A DNA stretch of 64,000 nt. It comes from Herminiimonas arsenitoxidans. GTDB taxonomy: Bacteria; Pseudomonadota; Gammaproteobacteria; Burkholderiales; Burkholderiaceae_D. This document shows, in pieces, positions 1 to 10,800 of this stretch; within the stretch, counting starts at the first letter, position 1; each line of letters begins with the position of its first letter. The translations under genes and the position numbers were made by a program. Where the stretch lies: contig NZ_LT671418.1 in NCBI RefSeq assembly GCF_900130075.1, forward strand, positions 2,108,001 to 2,172,000, read 5' to 3'. The notes beneath the pieces are model-generated. The model was not told the DNA's origin. It did no database searches and was given only the letters and a program-made list of their open reading frames with translations.

Positions 1-135
1 AAACCGTTGCGATCCAGTCCAATTGATAGCGAAACGTCATCAGATCCAGGTGCATCCGACAATTTTCGTGCTTATTCAATCAGTCGCGAGCAGTTACAAT
101 GTCTCAAAATCAACCTGCAACTTTACGAGAACACC

Positions 136-576
136 ATGGAATGCACAGTACGCTGGACCGGCTTGTCCGGCATGACTTTTTTAGCTGAAACCGGCTCCGG
201 CCATGTAGTCGCGATGGATGGCGCACCTGAAGGTGGCGGCCGCAATCTGGCGCCGCGCCCGATGGAAGTTGTCTTGCTGGGCACCGGCGGCTGCACTGCT
301 TATGACGTGGTCGTCATTCTGCGCAAGAGCGGCCAAGATGTGCGCGGCTGCGAAGTCACACTCAAATCGGAACGTGCCGAAACCGATCCTAAAGTGTTTA
401 CCAAAGTGCATTTCCACTTCACCGTCACGGGCCGTAATCTGAAGGCCAACGTGGTGGAACGTGCCATCAAGTTGTCACACGACAAATACTGCTCAGCGTC
501 CATCATGATGGAAAAGACTGCAGAAATTACGCACTCTTTCGAGATCGTGGACGACACAGCGCCTGTAGCTGCCTAA
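136..576 (+). CDS. OsmC family protein
   Basis: A 146-residue protein of the OsmC/Ohr fold, whose members reduce organic peroxides or act as stress proteins in the cytosol. The middle carries the family pattern of a Pro-Met-Glu helix followed by GTGGCTAYD (Cys in the first helix) and a C-terminal DKYCSAS segment holding the second Cys, so both conserved cysteines are present. The frame is open from position 7, but the first 43 codons do not look like the family. The ATG at 136 gives the usual OsmC length of about 140 residues and follows a purine-rich stretch, so I chose it. It converges with coq7. Family assignment is firm; the substrate cannot be read from sequence. Confidence 0.85.
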   Translation: MECTVRWTGLSGMTFLAETGSGHVVAMDGAPEGGGRNLAPRPMEVVLLGTGGCTAYDVVVILRKSGQDVRGCEVTLKSERAETDPKVFTKVHFHFTVTGRNLKANVVERAIKLSHDKYCSASIMMEKTAEITHSFEIVDDTAPVAA

Positions 577-600
577 CTTTGACGTCGCTTCGATAAAGCC

Positions 601-627
601 GCAGGAAGAGAGCCATTCTCTTCCTGC
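601..627. terminator. Stem-loop between convergent OsmC and coq7 genes
   Basis: A perfect 10-bp inverted repeat (GCAGGAAGAG / CTCTTCCTGC) with a 7-nt loop lies between two convergent genes. No T-run follows on either side, so it is terminator-like rather than a classical intrinsic terminator. Confidence 0.5.
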
Positions 628-674
628 GTAGCCCTACGATCACGACCAACATCAAACCCAACTATATATAAGAC

Positions 675-1301
675 TTACAGATAATAAGCCGTGCTCGTCA
701 TGACCTTGGACATGGCTTGCATGCCCTTCTGCGCCAAAGGCGACACTATTTGCGCCCCCAAGGCTTGCGCCGCCGCACCATGCGCCGCCTCATCTGCACT
801 CATCTGCGCGACGATAGCCAGCGATTTGGCATCCTGTGGCGGCAAGCTATCCAGATGCTGATTAAGATGCGCCTCGACCTGGCGCTCGGTTTCCACGACA
901 AATCCAAGACTCCGCGCGTCACCCAGCGTCGCCGCAACCGCACCCAAGGCATAAGCGCCGGCATACCACAGGGGATTCAATAAACTAGGACGAGATCCCA
1001 GCTCCCGCAATCTCTCTGCCGTCCACGCAAGATGGTCTTCTTCCTCACGACCAGCCAGCAGGAATTGCTGCTTGATGGCCTCGCTACGCGCGAATTGCGC
1101 CTGCGCCTGATACAAGGCTTGTGCGCACACCTCGCCCACATGATTCACCCGCATCAAACCAGCACTATGGCGCCGCTTCGCACTATCCAACTCACCTTCA
1201 GCAACCTTCGCCGCAGGATTTGGCCGCTCGGCGACCGACACACCACTCATCACGCGTAAAGCGCTATCAAAATGCTGAATCAAGCGATCAGAAAAAACCA
1301 T
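675..1301 (-). CDS. coq7: Demethoxyubiquinone hydroxylase Coq7
   Basis: A 208-residue di-iron monooxygenase that hydroxylates demethoxyubiquinone, the last ring hydroxylation in ubiquinone synthesis, at the membrane. Expected iron ligands are visible in order: Glu in [12 protein letters not shown], the EEEDH motif, Glu in [12 protein letters not shown], and the C-terminal ADEAAH motif. These are the paired E..ExxH elements of the Coq7 family. Length matches the family (about 210 residues). The gene stands alone and converges with the OsmC-like gene. Confidence 0.92.
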   Translation of the reverse strand: MVFSDRLIQHFDSALRVMSGVSVAERPNPAAKVAEGELDSAKRRHSAGLMRVNHVGEVCAQALYQAQAQFARSEAIKQQFLLAGREEEDHLAWTAERLRELGSRPSLLNPLWYAGAYALGAVAATLGDARSLGFVVETERQVEAHLNQHLDSLPPQDAKSLAIVAQMSADEAAHGAAAQALGAQIVSPLAQKGMQAMSKVMTSTAYYL

Positions 1302-1582
1302 ATCGTTTGTAACCTATCCAAAAACTCAAAAATGTTGCAGGCGAACGACACGCCAGAACGAGGGAAATGTGTCATTTGTAAAATATTAACGTATATCAAA
1401 AAGATATAGCCCGGAATTAGCTTAGCCTAGCCGCAATCAAGCTTAATGAGACGTCAATTTCCATTATTCGCAATAAAAAACAAGCACTTATCAAAGTGCG
1501 AGCAAGCCATACAAAACAAAATTTGATTGCGTGACCTTATCCCAGCCCACGCAACATAACATTCTAGAAACCCACTGAATCA

Positions 1583-2743
1583 ATGAAGACCCTGCATTTC
1601 GCACTTGCTCTTACCAGTAGTTTCGCCAGCCTTGCCTACGCAGAACCAAGCATGACGATTTACGGCACTTTCAAGGAAACGCCTGACGAGACCGACAGCG
1701 AACAGCCGCGCAAAACGCCTTTCAACGCCCCATATCAATCAACGGTCAACATATACGGCACGATCGATGCAGGCATACGTAATGTTACCAACACCACAAA
1801 GAACGGTGGCGGCACTTTGAAGATGGGTTCGAATGGCGAGTATTACAACAATCGCATCGGGATTAAAGGCCGGGAAGATCTGGGCGGCGGCATGGATGTT
1901 CATTATCACTTCGAAACGGGCTTCAACACCGGCACCGGCGCGCTTGATAATAAGGACAATCGTTTCTTCAACCGCATTTCATCCATGGGACTAGCCGGAC
2001 CGTTTGGCTCCATAGACTTTGGCCGCCAACCATCGGTTGCCTGCAAAGTTGTTTATTTGTACGAGCCCTTCCAGTATCGCTACGTTCAGATTATTCCGCT
2101 GGCGGGTGCGGTCGCGGGCAATATGGACGGTAGCATCACTAGACCATTTGGCACAGTAGATGGCCCTCGCTTTAGTAACGGCGTCCAGTATTTCGGCAAA
2201 TTCGGCGGTTTTACAGCTAGCGCAGAGTACGTAATGGGTGAAGTGGCCGGCAGCAGCAATAACGCAGCAGCCAAAGCGATGGGCCTAGCCTATACAACTG
2301 GCGCTTTCACAGTCGGAGGTGCCTACACCCTGCAAAAACCGAATATCGCCTCCGGCAATACACCTGATTACCGAGACCAAGATCAGCTCACCTTCGGCGC
2401 GGCCTATAAAGACGGAGCGCTACGCATTGCCGGCGGTTATCTAGAAACAACAACCAAAGCAGCCGTCACCAATCAAGCGAAAAACACCTGGCTAGGCGCG
2501 AACTACGATTTCACCTCCATCATCAGCCTCACCGCCGGTTACTACAGAACCACGCTGGAAGCCGCAAGCAACGAAATCGCCAGACGCAATCTGCTGATCA
2601 TCGGCGCAACTTATGCTTTATCCAAACACACCAACATCTACACCGGATTCGATAAAGCGTCGTTGAGAGGCATTGCTTCTTTAACAGCAAATAAGAAAAC
2701 GCTGCAGACCGGCATTTCCATCGGTATCAATCACATGTTTTAA
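1583..2743 (+). CDS. Outer-membrane porin with an extended N-terminus
   Basis: A 386-residue general porin of the Burkholderiales trimeric type that forms a diffusion channel in the outer membrane. It starts with a signal peptide (about residues 1-20, cleavage after AYA) and ends in ...NHMF, the terminal Phe needed for BAM-dependent assembly. Typical porin strands are visible (NIYGTIDAGI, RIGIKGREDLGGG, SIDFGRQPS). It is odd in that the canonical first strand (VNIYGTIDAG) begins only near residue 55. It is preceded by about 30 extra residues that themselves start MTIYGTF, as if the first strand had been duplicated around a polar linker. A second porin follows 368 bp downstream with its own leader, so they are probably separate transcripts. 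Confidence 0.88.
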   Translation: MKTLHFALALTSSFASLAYAEPSMTIYGTFKETPDETDSEQPRKTPFNAPYQSTVNIYGTIDAGIRNVTNTTKNGGGTLKMGSNGEYYNNRIGIKGREDLGGGMDVHYHFETGFNTGTGALDNKDNRFFNRISSMGLAGPFGSIDFGRQPSVACKVVYLYEPFQYRYVQIIPLAGAVAGNMDGSITRPFGTVDGPRFSNGVQYFGKFGGFTASAEYVMGEVAGSSNNAAAKAMGLAYTTGAFTVGGAYTLQKPNIASGNTPDYRDQDQLTFGAAYKDGALRIAGGYLETTTKAAVTNQAKNTWLGANYDFTSIISLTAGYYRTTLEAASNEIARRNLLIIGATYALSKHTNIYTGFDKASLRGIASLTANKKTLQTGISIGINHMF

Positions 2744-3111
2744 GATACGCACATCTGTAGAGATCAATTTAGCAATGATATTCACGGATATAACCATCTG
2801 CACAAGATCGATATCTCAATCGATCACAGTCCAACAGATAAATTGCAAAATAGATAACTTTGCATGCATCAAGACAAATCACCCTCGCCTCATTTTGGGA
2901 TTCAAGCGCACCGCTTTGTTGCGAAAAAACGTCACTTAAGCCATTTCACCCATGCGCTTTTGATATTTTGGTTGTCACTGCCAGCGTATTTTGTTTCAAT
3001 CAATCGTCGTCTTGCCATCTGAACTAGGCAAGACAGGCAGCTCCGCAGGACTTCATGTACCACTTGCCTAGCGAGTGTGTATATTTACAACAACATTTGA
3101 GGAACATTTAA
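2744..3111. other. Intergenic region between two porin genes
   Basis: About 370 bases without a convincing reading frame. It must carry the promoter and leader of the second porin; the last 20 bases hold a GAGGA ribosome-binding site just before the ATG at 3112. I see no strong hairpin or repeat. Confidence 0.5.
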
Positions 3112-4203
3112 ATGAAAAAATCGCTTCTGGCATTAGCCGTTTTGGGCGCGTTTGCAGGTGCTGCATCGGCACAATCGTCCGTTACCGTCTACGGTATCGT
3201 TGACTTGGGATTCAGCAGCACCGACACCGGCGCAACAGGTAACTCCCGCGTCAATGGCATCAACTCCGGCGGCCAATCGGCTAGCCGTATCGGTTTCAAA
3301 GGCACAGAAGATCTGGGCAATGGCTTGAAAGCATTGTTCCAATTAGAATCCACAATCGCAGCTGACACTGGCGCAGCATTTGCAGCTGGCACAGGTAACT
3401 CGGGTGGTTTTAACCGTTTCGCAACTGTTGGTCTGCAAAGCGCATCGTTTGGTACCGTTCTGTTGGGTCGTCAAACTTCCGTAATCAAAGATGCATACGA
3501 CCAAATCGATCCGTTCGGTGATGGCGGCGGTATTGCTCCAATCAGCGCTATTTTCTTCAATGGCGCGCTGTCTGGCGATCTGGGCCGTATTTCGAACTCG
3601 GTTAAATACACATCGAATTCGTATGCCGGCTTCAAAGCAAACACAGCATATTCGTTCGGCGAAAACGTTGGTTCGACCAGCGCTAACAGCTCTTTCGGCC
3701 TCGGCTTGGGCTACGCAAATGGTCCATTGAACGTTCAGTACGCATACCACAATGCTGACGCGACAGGCACCGGCATCGCCGCACCTGGCAACGGCGCACC
3801 TGCTCTGCAACCAATCAGCAAAACCAAAATCAATTTGCTGGGCGCAACTTACGACTTCGGCGTAGTTAAACTGCACGGCGCATTTGCAGACACTAAAGTT
3901 GATTCGGCAACTGTTGGCGCAACTGATGCAAAATACCGCAACTACTTGCTGGGCGTAAGCGCACCAGTTGGTCCAGGCACCATTTTCGCGTCGTATTCGG
4001 TCAACGACACAAGAACAGCTGGCGCAACCAATGCTGACACCAAGAAATTCGCTATTTCGTACTCGTACGATCTGTCGAAGCGTACCAACCTGTACACTGG
4101 TTACTCGAAAACATCGAACGATGCTAACGTCAAACTGGGTACATCAGCAGCTAACGGCAGCGATCCATCGGCATTCAACGTCGGTATCCGTCACAAGTTC
4201 TAA
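3112..4203 (+). CDS. Outer-membrane porin
   Basis: A 363-residue trimeric porin of the Burkholderiales OmpC-like family. The signal peptide covers about residues 1-20 (MKKSLLALAVLGAFAGAASA), the mature protein starts QSSVTVYG, and it ends IRHKF with the terminal Phe. Strand motifs SRIGFKGTEDLGNGLKALFQLES, GTVLLGRQ and the PxxFGDGGG-type loop 3 region match the family. Codon use is strongly biased and restricted (for example GCA and GTT), and a near-perfect terminator follows, which suggests a highly expressed major porin. A GAGGA Shine-Dalgarno sits 8-9 bases before the ATG. Confidence 0.93.
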   Translation: MKKSLLALAVLGAFAGAASAQSSVTVYGIVDLGFSSTDTGATGNSRVNGINSGGQSASRIGFKGTEDLGNGLKALFQLESTIAADTGAAFAAGTGNSGGFNRFATVGLQSASFGTVLLGRQTSVIKDAYDQIDPFGDGGGIAPISAIFFNGALSGDLGRISNSVKYTSNSYAGFKANTAYSFGENVGSTSANSSFGLGLGYANGPLNVQYAYHNADATGTGIAAPGNGAPALQPISKTKINLLGATYDFGVVKLHGAFADTKVDSATVGATDAKYRNYLLGVSAPVGPGTIFASYSVNDTRTAGATNADTKKFAISYSYDLSKRTNLYTGYSKTSNDANVKLGTSAANGSDPSAFNVGIRHKF

Positions 4204-4248
4204 TTCCCGGCAGGCCTAGCCTGCTTGGTTTGAACTGTACGAAAGAAA

Positions 4249-4272
4249 AAGGCACCTTCGGGTGCCTTTTTT
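4249..4272 (+). terminator. Intrinsic terminator of the second porin
   Basis: AAGGCACC / GGTGCCTT stem with a TTCG tetraloop, followed by a run of T, 45 bases after the porin stop codon. Confidence 0.92.
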
Positions 4273-4393
4273 ATTGCCTTCTCGCTATTCAAACAACTCA
4301 CATCATTCTGACCGGCGCAACAATTCGGTCTATCCATCGTAGAATCCAGTCTACGAAGAGCAATCCAATCAAAACACCATGCCCGGAGACCAG

Positions 4394-5134
4394 ATGCACC
4401 GCTGTCTGATTATTGAAGACGATACGCATAACGCGCGCTACATCGCCAAAGGCTTGAAAGAGATAGGCTACGATGCCACCGTCTGTTCAGATGGCGCCGA
4501 TGGTATCGCACGCGCAGTTAACGAGCACTGGGACGTCATCATTCTGGATCGCATCTTGCCGCAAGGCGTTGATGGCCTTTCCATTCTGGCGAAAATACGC
4601 GAAATGGGAAAACGCACTCCTGTGCTTATCTTGAGCGCTCTGTCGGCGATCGATGAGCGCGTACGTGGCTTACAGGCAGGTTGTAACGATTATCTAACCA
4701 AACCCTTTGCCTTCTCCGAACTTGCCGCACGCGTCGAAGCCCTGGTCCGATGGACGCAGCCGGGCGACGTCATACGTGAACTTCGCATGGCAGATCTGAA
4801 AGTGAATCTACTGAGTCGCAGCGTAGAGCGCAGCGGAAAGCCGCTCACCTTGCAGCCACGTGAATTTCGTTTGCTGGTTTACATGATGACGCACGAAGGC
4901 CAAGTCATGACTCGCACTATGTTGCTGGAGGCGGTATGGAATTATCAATTCGATCCGCAAACCAATGTGATTGACGCCCACATCAGCCGTCTACGCAACA
5001 AGATCGATAAAGGATTTGCCGTACCGTTGATCCACACGCGCCGCAATCTTGGTTACATCATGTCGGCCAATCCGCAAGTGGAGCACGTCGACGATACTGC
5101 TATACAGAAAAACATCTCGAAATCGACCTCATGA
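4394..5134 (+). CDS. OmpR/PhoB-type response regulator
   Basis: A two-domain response regulator of about 246 residues. The receiver domain shows the acidic pair in LIIEDD, the phospho-acceptor Asp in ILDRILP (about residue 52) and the Lys in YLTKPF. The C-terminal winged helix (LTLQPREFRLLVYMM ... NVIDAHISRLRNKID) binds DNA. The frame also offers an ATG at 4379, but GGAG lies 5 bases before the ATG at 4394, which I prefer. Its stop overlaps the start of the sensor kinase gene by 4 bases. The RND efflux genes 1.5 kb downstream on the same strand make a metal-responsive role (CzcR/CusR-like) likely; that is inference from position. Confidence 0.9.
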   Translation: MHRCLIIEDDTHNARYIAKGLKEIGYDATVCSDGADGIARAVNEHWDVIILDRILPQGVDGLSILAKIREMGKRTPVLILSALSAIDERVRGLQAGCNDYLTKPFAFSELAARVEALVRWTQPGDVIRELRMADLKVNLLSRSVERSGKPLTLQPREFRLLVYMMTHEGQVMTRTMLLEAVWNYQFDPQTNVIDAHISRLRNKIDKGFAVPLIHTRRNLGYIMSANPQVEHVDDTAIQKNISKSTS

Positions 5135-6495
5135 AAATAAACAGCTTCAAGCTGTGGGGCTCTGTCGCCTTTCGCATGGCGTTTAACTATAGCGCGCTGC
5201 TGGTGCTCTCCATGCTGGTGTTGCTTGCCATTTTCTACACACAGACCGTCAATGTGCTGCAAAGCCGTATCGACCGTCACATTGCCTCCAACTCTCACCG
5301 TTTGGAAAATACTTTTTCCGAGCATGGTGAAGCGGCTCTGGCGCAGCAAATCAAGGATATTTTGCGGGATGGCGTCTATTCGGATACAGAAATTTACCTG
5401 CTGGTTAATCCGTATGGCGAAAAGGTCATCGGCAACATTCCTGCCATCCCGCATAAATACAAAAATAAGGAAGGCATGGTAGAGGCACGTATCATGCGTA
5501 ACGGCCACGAAGCCATCGGCCGCATGTACATACAACGCCTCTCGGACGACAGCAAGCTGGTCGTCGGCAGTGATATCAATCAACAACTGGAAATCGAACG
5601 GCTATTTGATCGCGCCAGCCTGATCGCAGGCTTGATCGGCTTGCTGATGTCCATCGTTGGTGCCTTGCTATTCCGTCGCGAACTTAGGCGGCGCGTGAGC
5701 GGGATACAGCAGATTGTGACGCACATTGAAGCGGGCGATCTGAGCCAACGTATTCCCATTTTTCAGCAGGAAGATGAATTTTCTCGCCTCAGCCGCGATA
5801 TCAACAGCATGTTGGATCAACAACAACGCCTGATGGATGGTGTACGTCACATCTCCAACACCATTGCACACAATTTGCGTACACCGATGACCCGCATCCT
5901 GCTGCGCCTGCGGAAAAGCGAGCGTGAGGGCGCGCAGGCGCGCGATGAGGCATTGCAGTTCGCCTTGCAGGAAATTGAAGAATTGAGCGTAATGTTCGAT
6001 AAGTTGTTGAACCTCGCCGAAGTCGAATCGGGTACGCGACGCCAGATTTTTACGCCAGTTTCACTGAACGAGGTCGTGGCTGATGTGCTGGAATTTTATG
6101 AGCCAGTCGCCGAAGAAAAATCCATACATTTATCGGCCATTTTTGATGCCGAACCGATAACCAATGGAGACCGCGACCTGCTTGCCAGTGCAATCGCCAA
6201 TCTGGTCGACAATGCACTGAAATACGCAGGCGAAGCCGCGATTGTGGAAGTACGAACAGCACAAGACGCACATGGTACCTCTATCACCGTACGCGACAAT
6301 GGCATAGGCATCCCGGCAGCCGAGTTATCACGTATAGGCACTCATTTTTACCGCTTGGATCGTAGCCGTCCTGGCTATGGCTTGGGCTTGGCCAGCGTTC
6401 TGGCAATTGCGCGCCTGCATGGTGGAAATCTTGAATTTTCTGACGCATCACCAGGACTCATTGTCCGTATGACACTAGCGCCCCACCCTGCGTAA
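5131..6495 (+). CDS. Membrane sensor histidine kinase
   Basis: A 454-residue sensor kinase. Two transmembrane segments (about residues 17-37 and 163-181) bracket a periplasmic domain of about 125 residues. A HAMP linker follows (RVSGIQQIVTHIEAGDLSQRI), then a DHp domain with the phospho-acceptor His near 247 in IAHNLRTP, and a HATPase domain with the N box LVDNALKY, G1 DNGIGIP and G2 YGLGLASV. The H-box reads HNLRTP instead of the common HELRTP. The gene starts inside the response-regulator stop (ATGA overlap), so the pair is translationally coupled. It probably senses a metal ion for the adjacent efflux pump; the ligand cannot be read from the sequence. Confidence 0.9.
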   Translation: MKINSFKLWGSVAFRMAFNYSALLVLSMLVLLAIFYTQTVNVLQSRIDRHIASNSHRLENTFSEHGEAALAQQIKDILRDGVYSDTEIYLLVNPYGEKVIGNIPAIPHKYKNKEGMVEARIMRNGHEAIGRMYIQRLSDDSKLVVGSDINQQLEIERLFDRASLIAGLIGLLMSIVGALLFRRELRRRVSGIQQIVTHIEAGDLSQRIPIFQQEDEFSRLSRDINSMLDQQQRLMDGVRHISNTIAHNLRTPMTRILLRLRKSEREGAQARDEALQFALQEIEELSVMFDKLLNLAEVESGTRRQIFTPVSLNEVVADVLEFYEPVAEEKSIHLSAIFDAEPITNGDRDLLASAIANLVDNALKYAGEAAIVEVRTAQDAHGTSITVRDNGIGIPAAELSRIGTHFYRLDRSRPGYGLGLASVLAIARLHGGNLEFSDASPGLIVRMTLAPHPA

Positions 6496-6673
6496 CAAAC
6501 CCCGATTCTCTGGAAATGGCGGATGTATCCGCCCTCCAACACGTTACCAAATGGTAATACCGCTTTTCTGACACTCCCGTAAGATTCACTGCATATACGC
6601 TGCGTCTTTCTGCCTACAAAAAACAGAGAGAACAAAAGACCGTGTACACACGCGAATCAAAGGATGAAGAGAC

Positions 6674-7852
6674 ATGCAACAGTTTAGAAGAATAACGATA
6701 GCGGCAGCATTGGGAGCAGGTTTAGTTGTAGGCATGGCGGGTTGCGACAGCAAGGACAAAGAACTGCCAGCACCGGAAGTACAAGAAGCCAAGGCAGCAG
6801 TGTCCGCCATCAAGAATGGAAGCGACACTTTGCGCTATTCAAGCACTGCACCACAATTGGTCATGCTGCAATCGCAAAGCATTCCAGCGTCACCGGTACC
6901 CTTAACTGATCAATTAAGTGCGCATCTCGTCTACGACGATGACGTCACCGCGCGTATCGGTGTCAGCATTTCCGGACGTATCGTCGCGCTGAAAGCAGCA
7001 CCGGGCGATGTCGTCAAAGCTGGCCAAGTACTTGCAGAAATCGACTCTCCCGATGTCGGTACCGTCTACGCTGATATCAGCAAGGCACGCGCCGATGAAG
7101 AACACAAACATACCGTTCTCGAACGCGCCAAGGATTTGGCACAAGGCGAAGCCATTGCACTCAAAGATCTGGAAAGTGCACAAGCAGACTATACGCAGGC
7201 AAAAGCAGAAACAGCACGTGCCGAATTGCGCCTGAAGAATCTGAATCCAAACGGACTCGCCATACGCGGCCAACGCATCAGCCTCGTTAGCCCAATGAAC
7301 GGCGTTGTTACAGAACGTACCGCGACACCAGCTTTGGAAGTCAGCCCGGGAATGTCCTCTCCATTATTTGTTGTCACAGATCCCAAACGTCTATGGTTGA
7401 TGATAGATCTGCCGGAAAAATTACTAGGTCGCATCAAACTGGGCAGCACCGTTTCTGTCGAGAGCGATGCTTATCCTAACGAACGTTTCAACGCGAAGAT
7501 CGTGCAGCTTAGCCAAGCCGTTGATCCAAATACACGCCGCGCCACAGTACGCGCCCGCCTGGATAATCCTGGAGCAAAACTGTTGCCGGAAATGTTCGTA
7601 CGCGCCTCCGTACTGCAAGACAGCGGTAGCGGCGTGCCTGTACCGAATAACGCCATCGTCACTCGCGGCATCTATACCTTTGTCTTTGTACAGACGGCGC
7701 CCGGAGAGTTTCAGCGACGCAAGGTCAAGTTACTGACCCAAGGTAGCGATATCAGCTACGTCGGCGAAGGGCTTCAAGGAGCAGAACGTATCGTCGTCAA
7801 AGGCGCGTTATTGCTGGATGCAGAAATGAGCGCGAGCGATAGTCATGATTGA
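6674..7852 (+). CDS. RND efflux periplasmic adaptor lipoprotein (CzcB/CusB-like)
   Basis: A 392-residue membrane-fusion protein that bridges an inner-membrane RND pump and an outer-membrane channel. The N-terminus is a lipoprotein signal with the lipobox GMAGC (Cys24). A split lipoyl/barrel-sandwich domain (SISGRIVALKAAPGDVVKAGQ) and coiled-coil hairpin (about 130-200) follow, then beta-barrel and membrane-proximal domains. The gene overlaps the pump gene by 8 bases. The partner pump is of the heavy-metal class, so metal export is the likely job. No His/Met-rich metal-binding N-terminus is visible, so the metal stays open. Confidence 0.88.
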   Translation: MQQFRRITIAAALGAGLVVGMAGCDSKDKELPAPEVQEAKAAVSAIKNGSDTLRYSSTAPQLVMLQSQSIPASPVPLTDQLSAHLVYDDDVTARIGVSISGRIVALKAAPGDVVKAGQVLAEIDSPDVGTVYADISKARADEEHKHTVLERAKDLAQGEAIALKDLESAQADYTQAKAETARAELRLKNLNPNGLAIRGQRISLVSPMNGVVTERTATPALEVSPGMSSPLFVVTDPKRLWLMIDLPEKLLGRIKLGSTVSVESDAYPNERFNAKIVQLSQAVDPNTRRATVRARLDNPGAKLLPEMFVRASVLQDSGSGVPVPNNAIVTRGIYTFVFVQTAPGEFQRRKVKLLTQGSDISYVGEGLQGAERIVVKGALLLDAEMSASDSHD

Positions 7853-10800
7853 TCGACTCATCGTCTTCGCGATGACGCAGCGAATGTTTGTCTTTGTACT
7901 GGTTGGCGCATTAATCGGTTTTGGTGGTTATGCATTATCGAACTTGCCGATCGAAGCTTTCCCCGATGTACAAGACGTGCAAGTACGCGTCATCTCGCAA
8001 TTGCCCGGACAAGCACCGGAAGATATGGAGCGCTCTGTCACCTTGCCGATCGAACGCGAGATGGCTGGCATTCCACGACTCACTAACGTGCGCTCGGTCA
8101 CCATGACTGGCTTGTCTATCGTTACCCTCACTTTTGCCGAGGACACAGACAATTATTTCGCGCGCCAGCAAGTGACGGAAAAACTGGCGACAGTAACGTT
8201 GCCAACAGGTGTACAGCCGGAACTTGCGCCGCTATCGACCGCCGTTGGTGAGGTATATCGCTACACCATTGAAGCCCCCGGACTATCCGACACCGAAATC
8301 CGCACGCTGCAAGATTGGACTATCCGTCCGGTTCTACGCATGACGCCAGGTGTTGCCGACGTCGTCAGCTTCGGCGGTGCAATCAAGGAATATCAGATCG
8401 AGGTTGATCCGCTCGCACTACGCAAGTATCAAATCACGCTGGATCAGCTCAGTCAGGCCGTCAACAATGGCAGCGGCAGTGCTGGTGGCGGCTTGCTGCG
8501 TCAAGGTGATGCATCACTGGTTGTGCGTTCCGCAGGTTTGTTCAACAGTACCGAAGATATACGCAAGGTAGTCGTCGCAGCACGCCAAGGGCGAGCAATC
8601 ACTGTAGGTGACATTGCAACGGTACGCGAAGGTGAACGCCCACGCTTCGGTATCGTCGCAGCAGATCACCGCGACAGCATCGTCGAAGGCATTGTCTCGA
8701 TGACCAAGGGCGGCAATCCATCCAAGATCAATGCCGAGTTAAAACAGCGCATCGAACAACTGCAGCCTAGGCTGCCAGCAGGCGCGAAGATCATTCCGAT
8801 CTATGACCGTACCGAACTCGTACGTCACACTGTCACCACCGTGGCAGAAAATTTGATTATCGGTGCCTTGCTGGTCATCGCCGTGTTGGTCATATTTCTT
8901 TCCAGTTGGGTTGCGGCGCTGATCGTTGCTACTGTCATTCCGCTATCACTACTGTTCGCCTTCATCCTGATGAACGCACGTGGCGTCTCCGCCAATTTGA
9001 TTTCTCTTGGCGCAGTCGACTTCGGCATCATCATCGATAGCGCAGTTGTGATCGTCGAAGCCTTGATGGTACGTCTGGCCGTCAAGTCCGTGCATGATGC
9101 AAACCCGATTGATGCTCGCTCGCATCGCTTGAGCATTCTGTACCGCACGATGAAGGATATGTCGCATCCGGTTCTGTTCGCCAAGGCCATCATCATTCTG
9201 GCGTTCGTTCCTATCTTTACCTTCCAGCGCGTGGAAGGAAAGATCTTCACTCCGGTAGCACTGACACTCACGTTCGCACTACTCGGCGCGGTATTGCTGA
9301 CATTTACGCTGGTGCCGACCTTGCTGTCGTATGTGCTGCAACGACGCACTCTGGCCGAGAAACATAAGCCTTGGCTGGATTGGCTGCAACAACGCTATCA
9401 GCGTGCGCTGGAATACACGATGACGCATGCGAAGAAGACACTATGGATTTCTGCCATTCCTGTCGTCGTTGCATTCCTGCTTGCTCCGCGCCTCGGCAGT
9501 GAATTCATGCCCAAGCTGGACGAAGGCAATATCTGGTTGACCATCACGCTGCCCACTTCTGCTTCGCTAGAAACCACCAAGGATGTTGAGCGTTTGGTAC
9601 GCGCCAAACTCATCGCTTATCCCGAGGTCGCGCACATCATCACGCAAGCTGGCCGCCCTGACGATGGCTCCGACCCCAAGGGGCCGAACAATCTGGAAAG
9701 CCTGGTCGACCTCAAACCACGCAAGACATGGCGCTTCGCCGACAAGGATGCTCTGGTTGCGAATATGTCCGCAAATCTGGCGTCGATTCCCGGCATCACG
9801 ACCAATTTCTCACAAGTTATTCAAGACAACGTAGAAGAATCGCTGTCAGGATTCCGTGGTGAAATTGTTGCCAAGATCAGCGGTAACAATCTCGACATAC
9901 TGGAAAATAAAGCATCACAAGTTGTCGATGTCGTCCAAGGCATACGCGGCGCAACTGACGTTGAAGCCACACGCATAGGTGGACAAACTGAAGTCGTCGT
10001 CACACCAGATCGCATGCGTCTGGCGCGCTACGGCATCACGGTTGGCGACGTCAACACGCTGGTAACACAAGCGATGTCCGGCGTGGCTGTCACCAGTTTC
10101 TTCCAGGAAGACAAACGCTTCGATGTCGTCGTACGTATAGGCGAAAAGAACCGTAACAGCGTTGATGCAATCGGTAATCTGCAACTCGCGATACCCGGTT
10201 CGCAAGTCGGCAATGGCCCCGGCACTATCGCCCTCAGCGACGTCGCCACTATCGAAGTTAAACAAGGTGCTTCGCGCATCTTGCGTGAAGCTGGCTCGCG
10301 TAGTGTCATCGTGAAGATGAATCTGCTGGGTCGCGACCAAGGTAGCTTCGTCGAGGAAGCACAGCGCGCCGTAGCAGAACAAGTGAAACTGCCACCAGGC
10401 TACGACTTGACTTGGGGTGGCCAATTCGAAAACTCACAACGTGCGGCCAAACGTTTGATGGTGATCATCCCATTGACCGTGTTGCTGATCTTCTCTCTGT
10501 TATTCTGGGCCTTCCGCTCCATGCGTCTGGCAAGTCTGGTACTCGGCATGGTGCCGTTCACACTGATCGGTGGCCTGGCTGCATTGGGTCTGTCTGATCT
10601 GCACTTGTCAGTATCTGCAGCTGTCGGCTTCATTGCGGTCGCGGGTATTTCTGTGCAGAACGGCGTCATCATGGTCGAGGAAGTCATACTGCGGGTACGC
10701 GAAGGTGCCGAGATCACACAAGCGATTGTGCAAGGCGCCGTGGTTCGTCTGCGACCGATTTTGATGACTGCACTAATGGCCGGTCTCGGCTTGTTACCAG

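Noticed and set aside
3343..3876. 177-aa minus-strand frame opposite the second porin
   Set aside because: A shadow of a highly expressed, codon-biased gene; Cys-rich composition and no ribosome-binding site.
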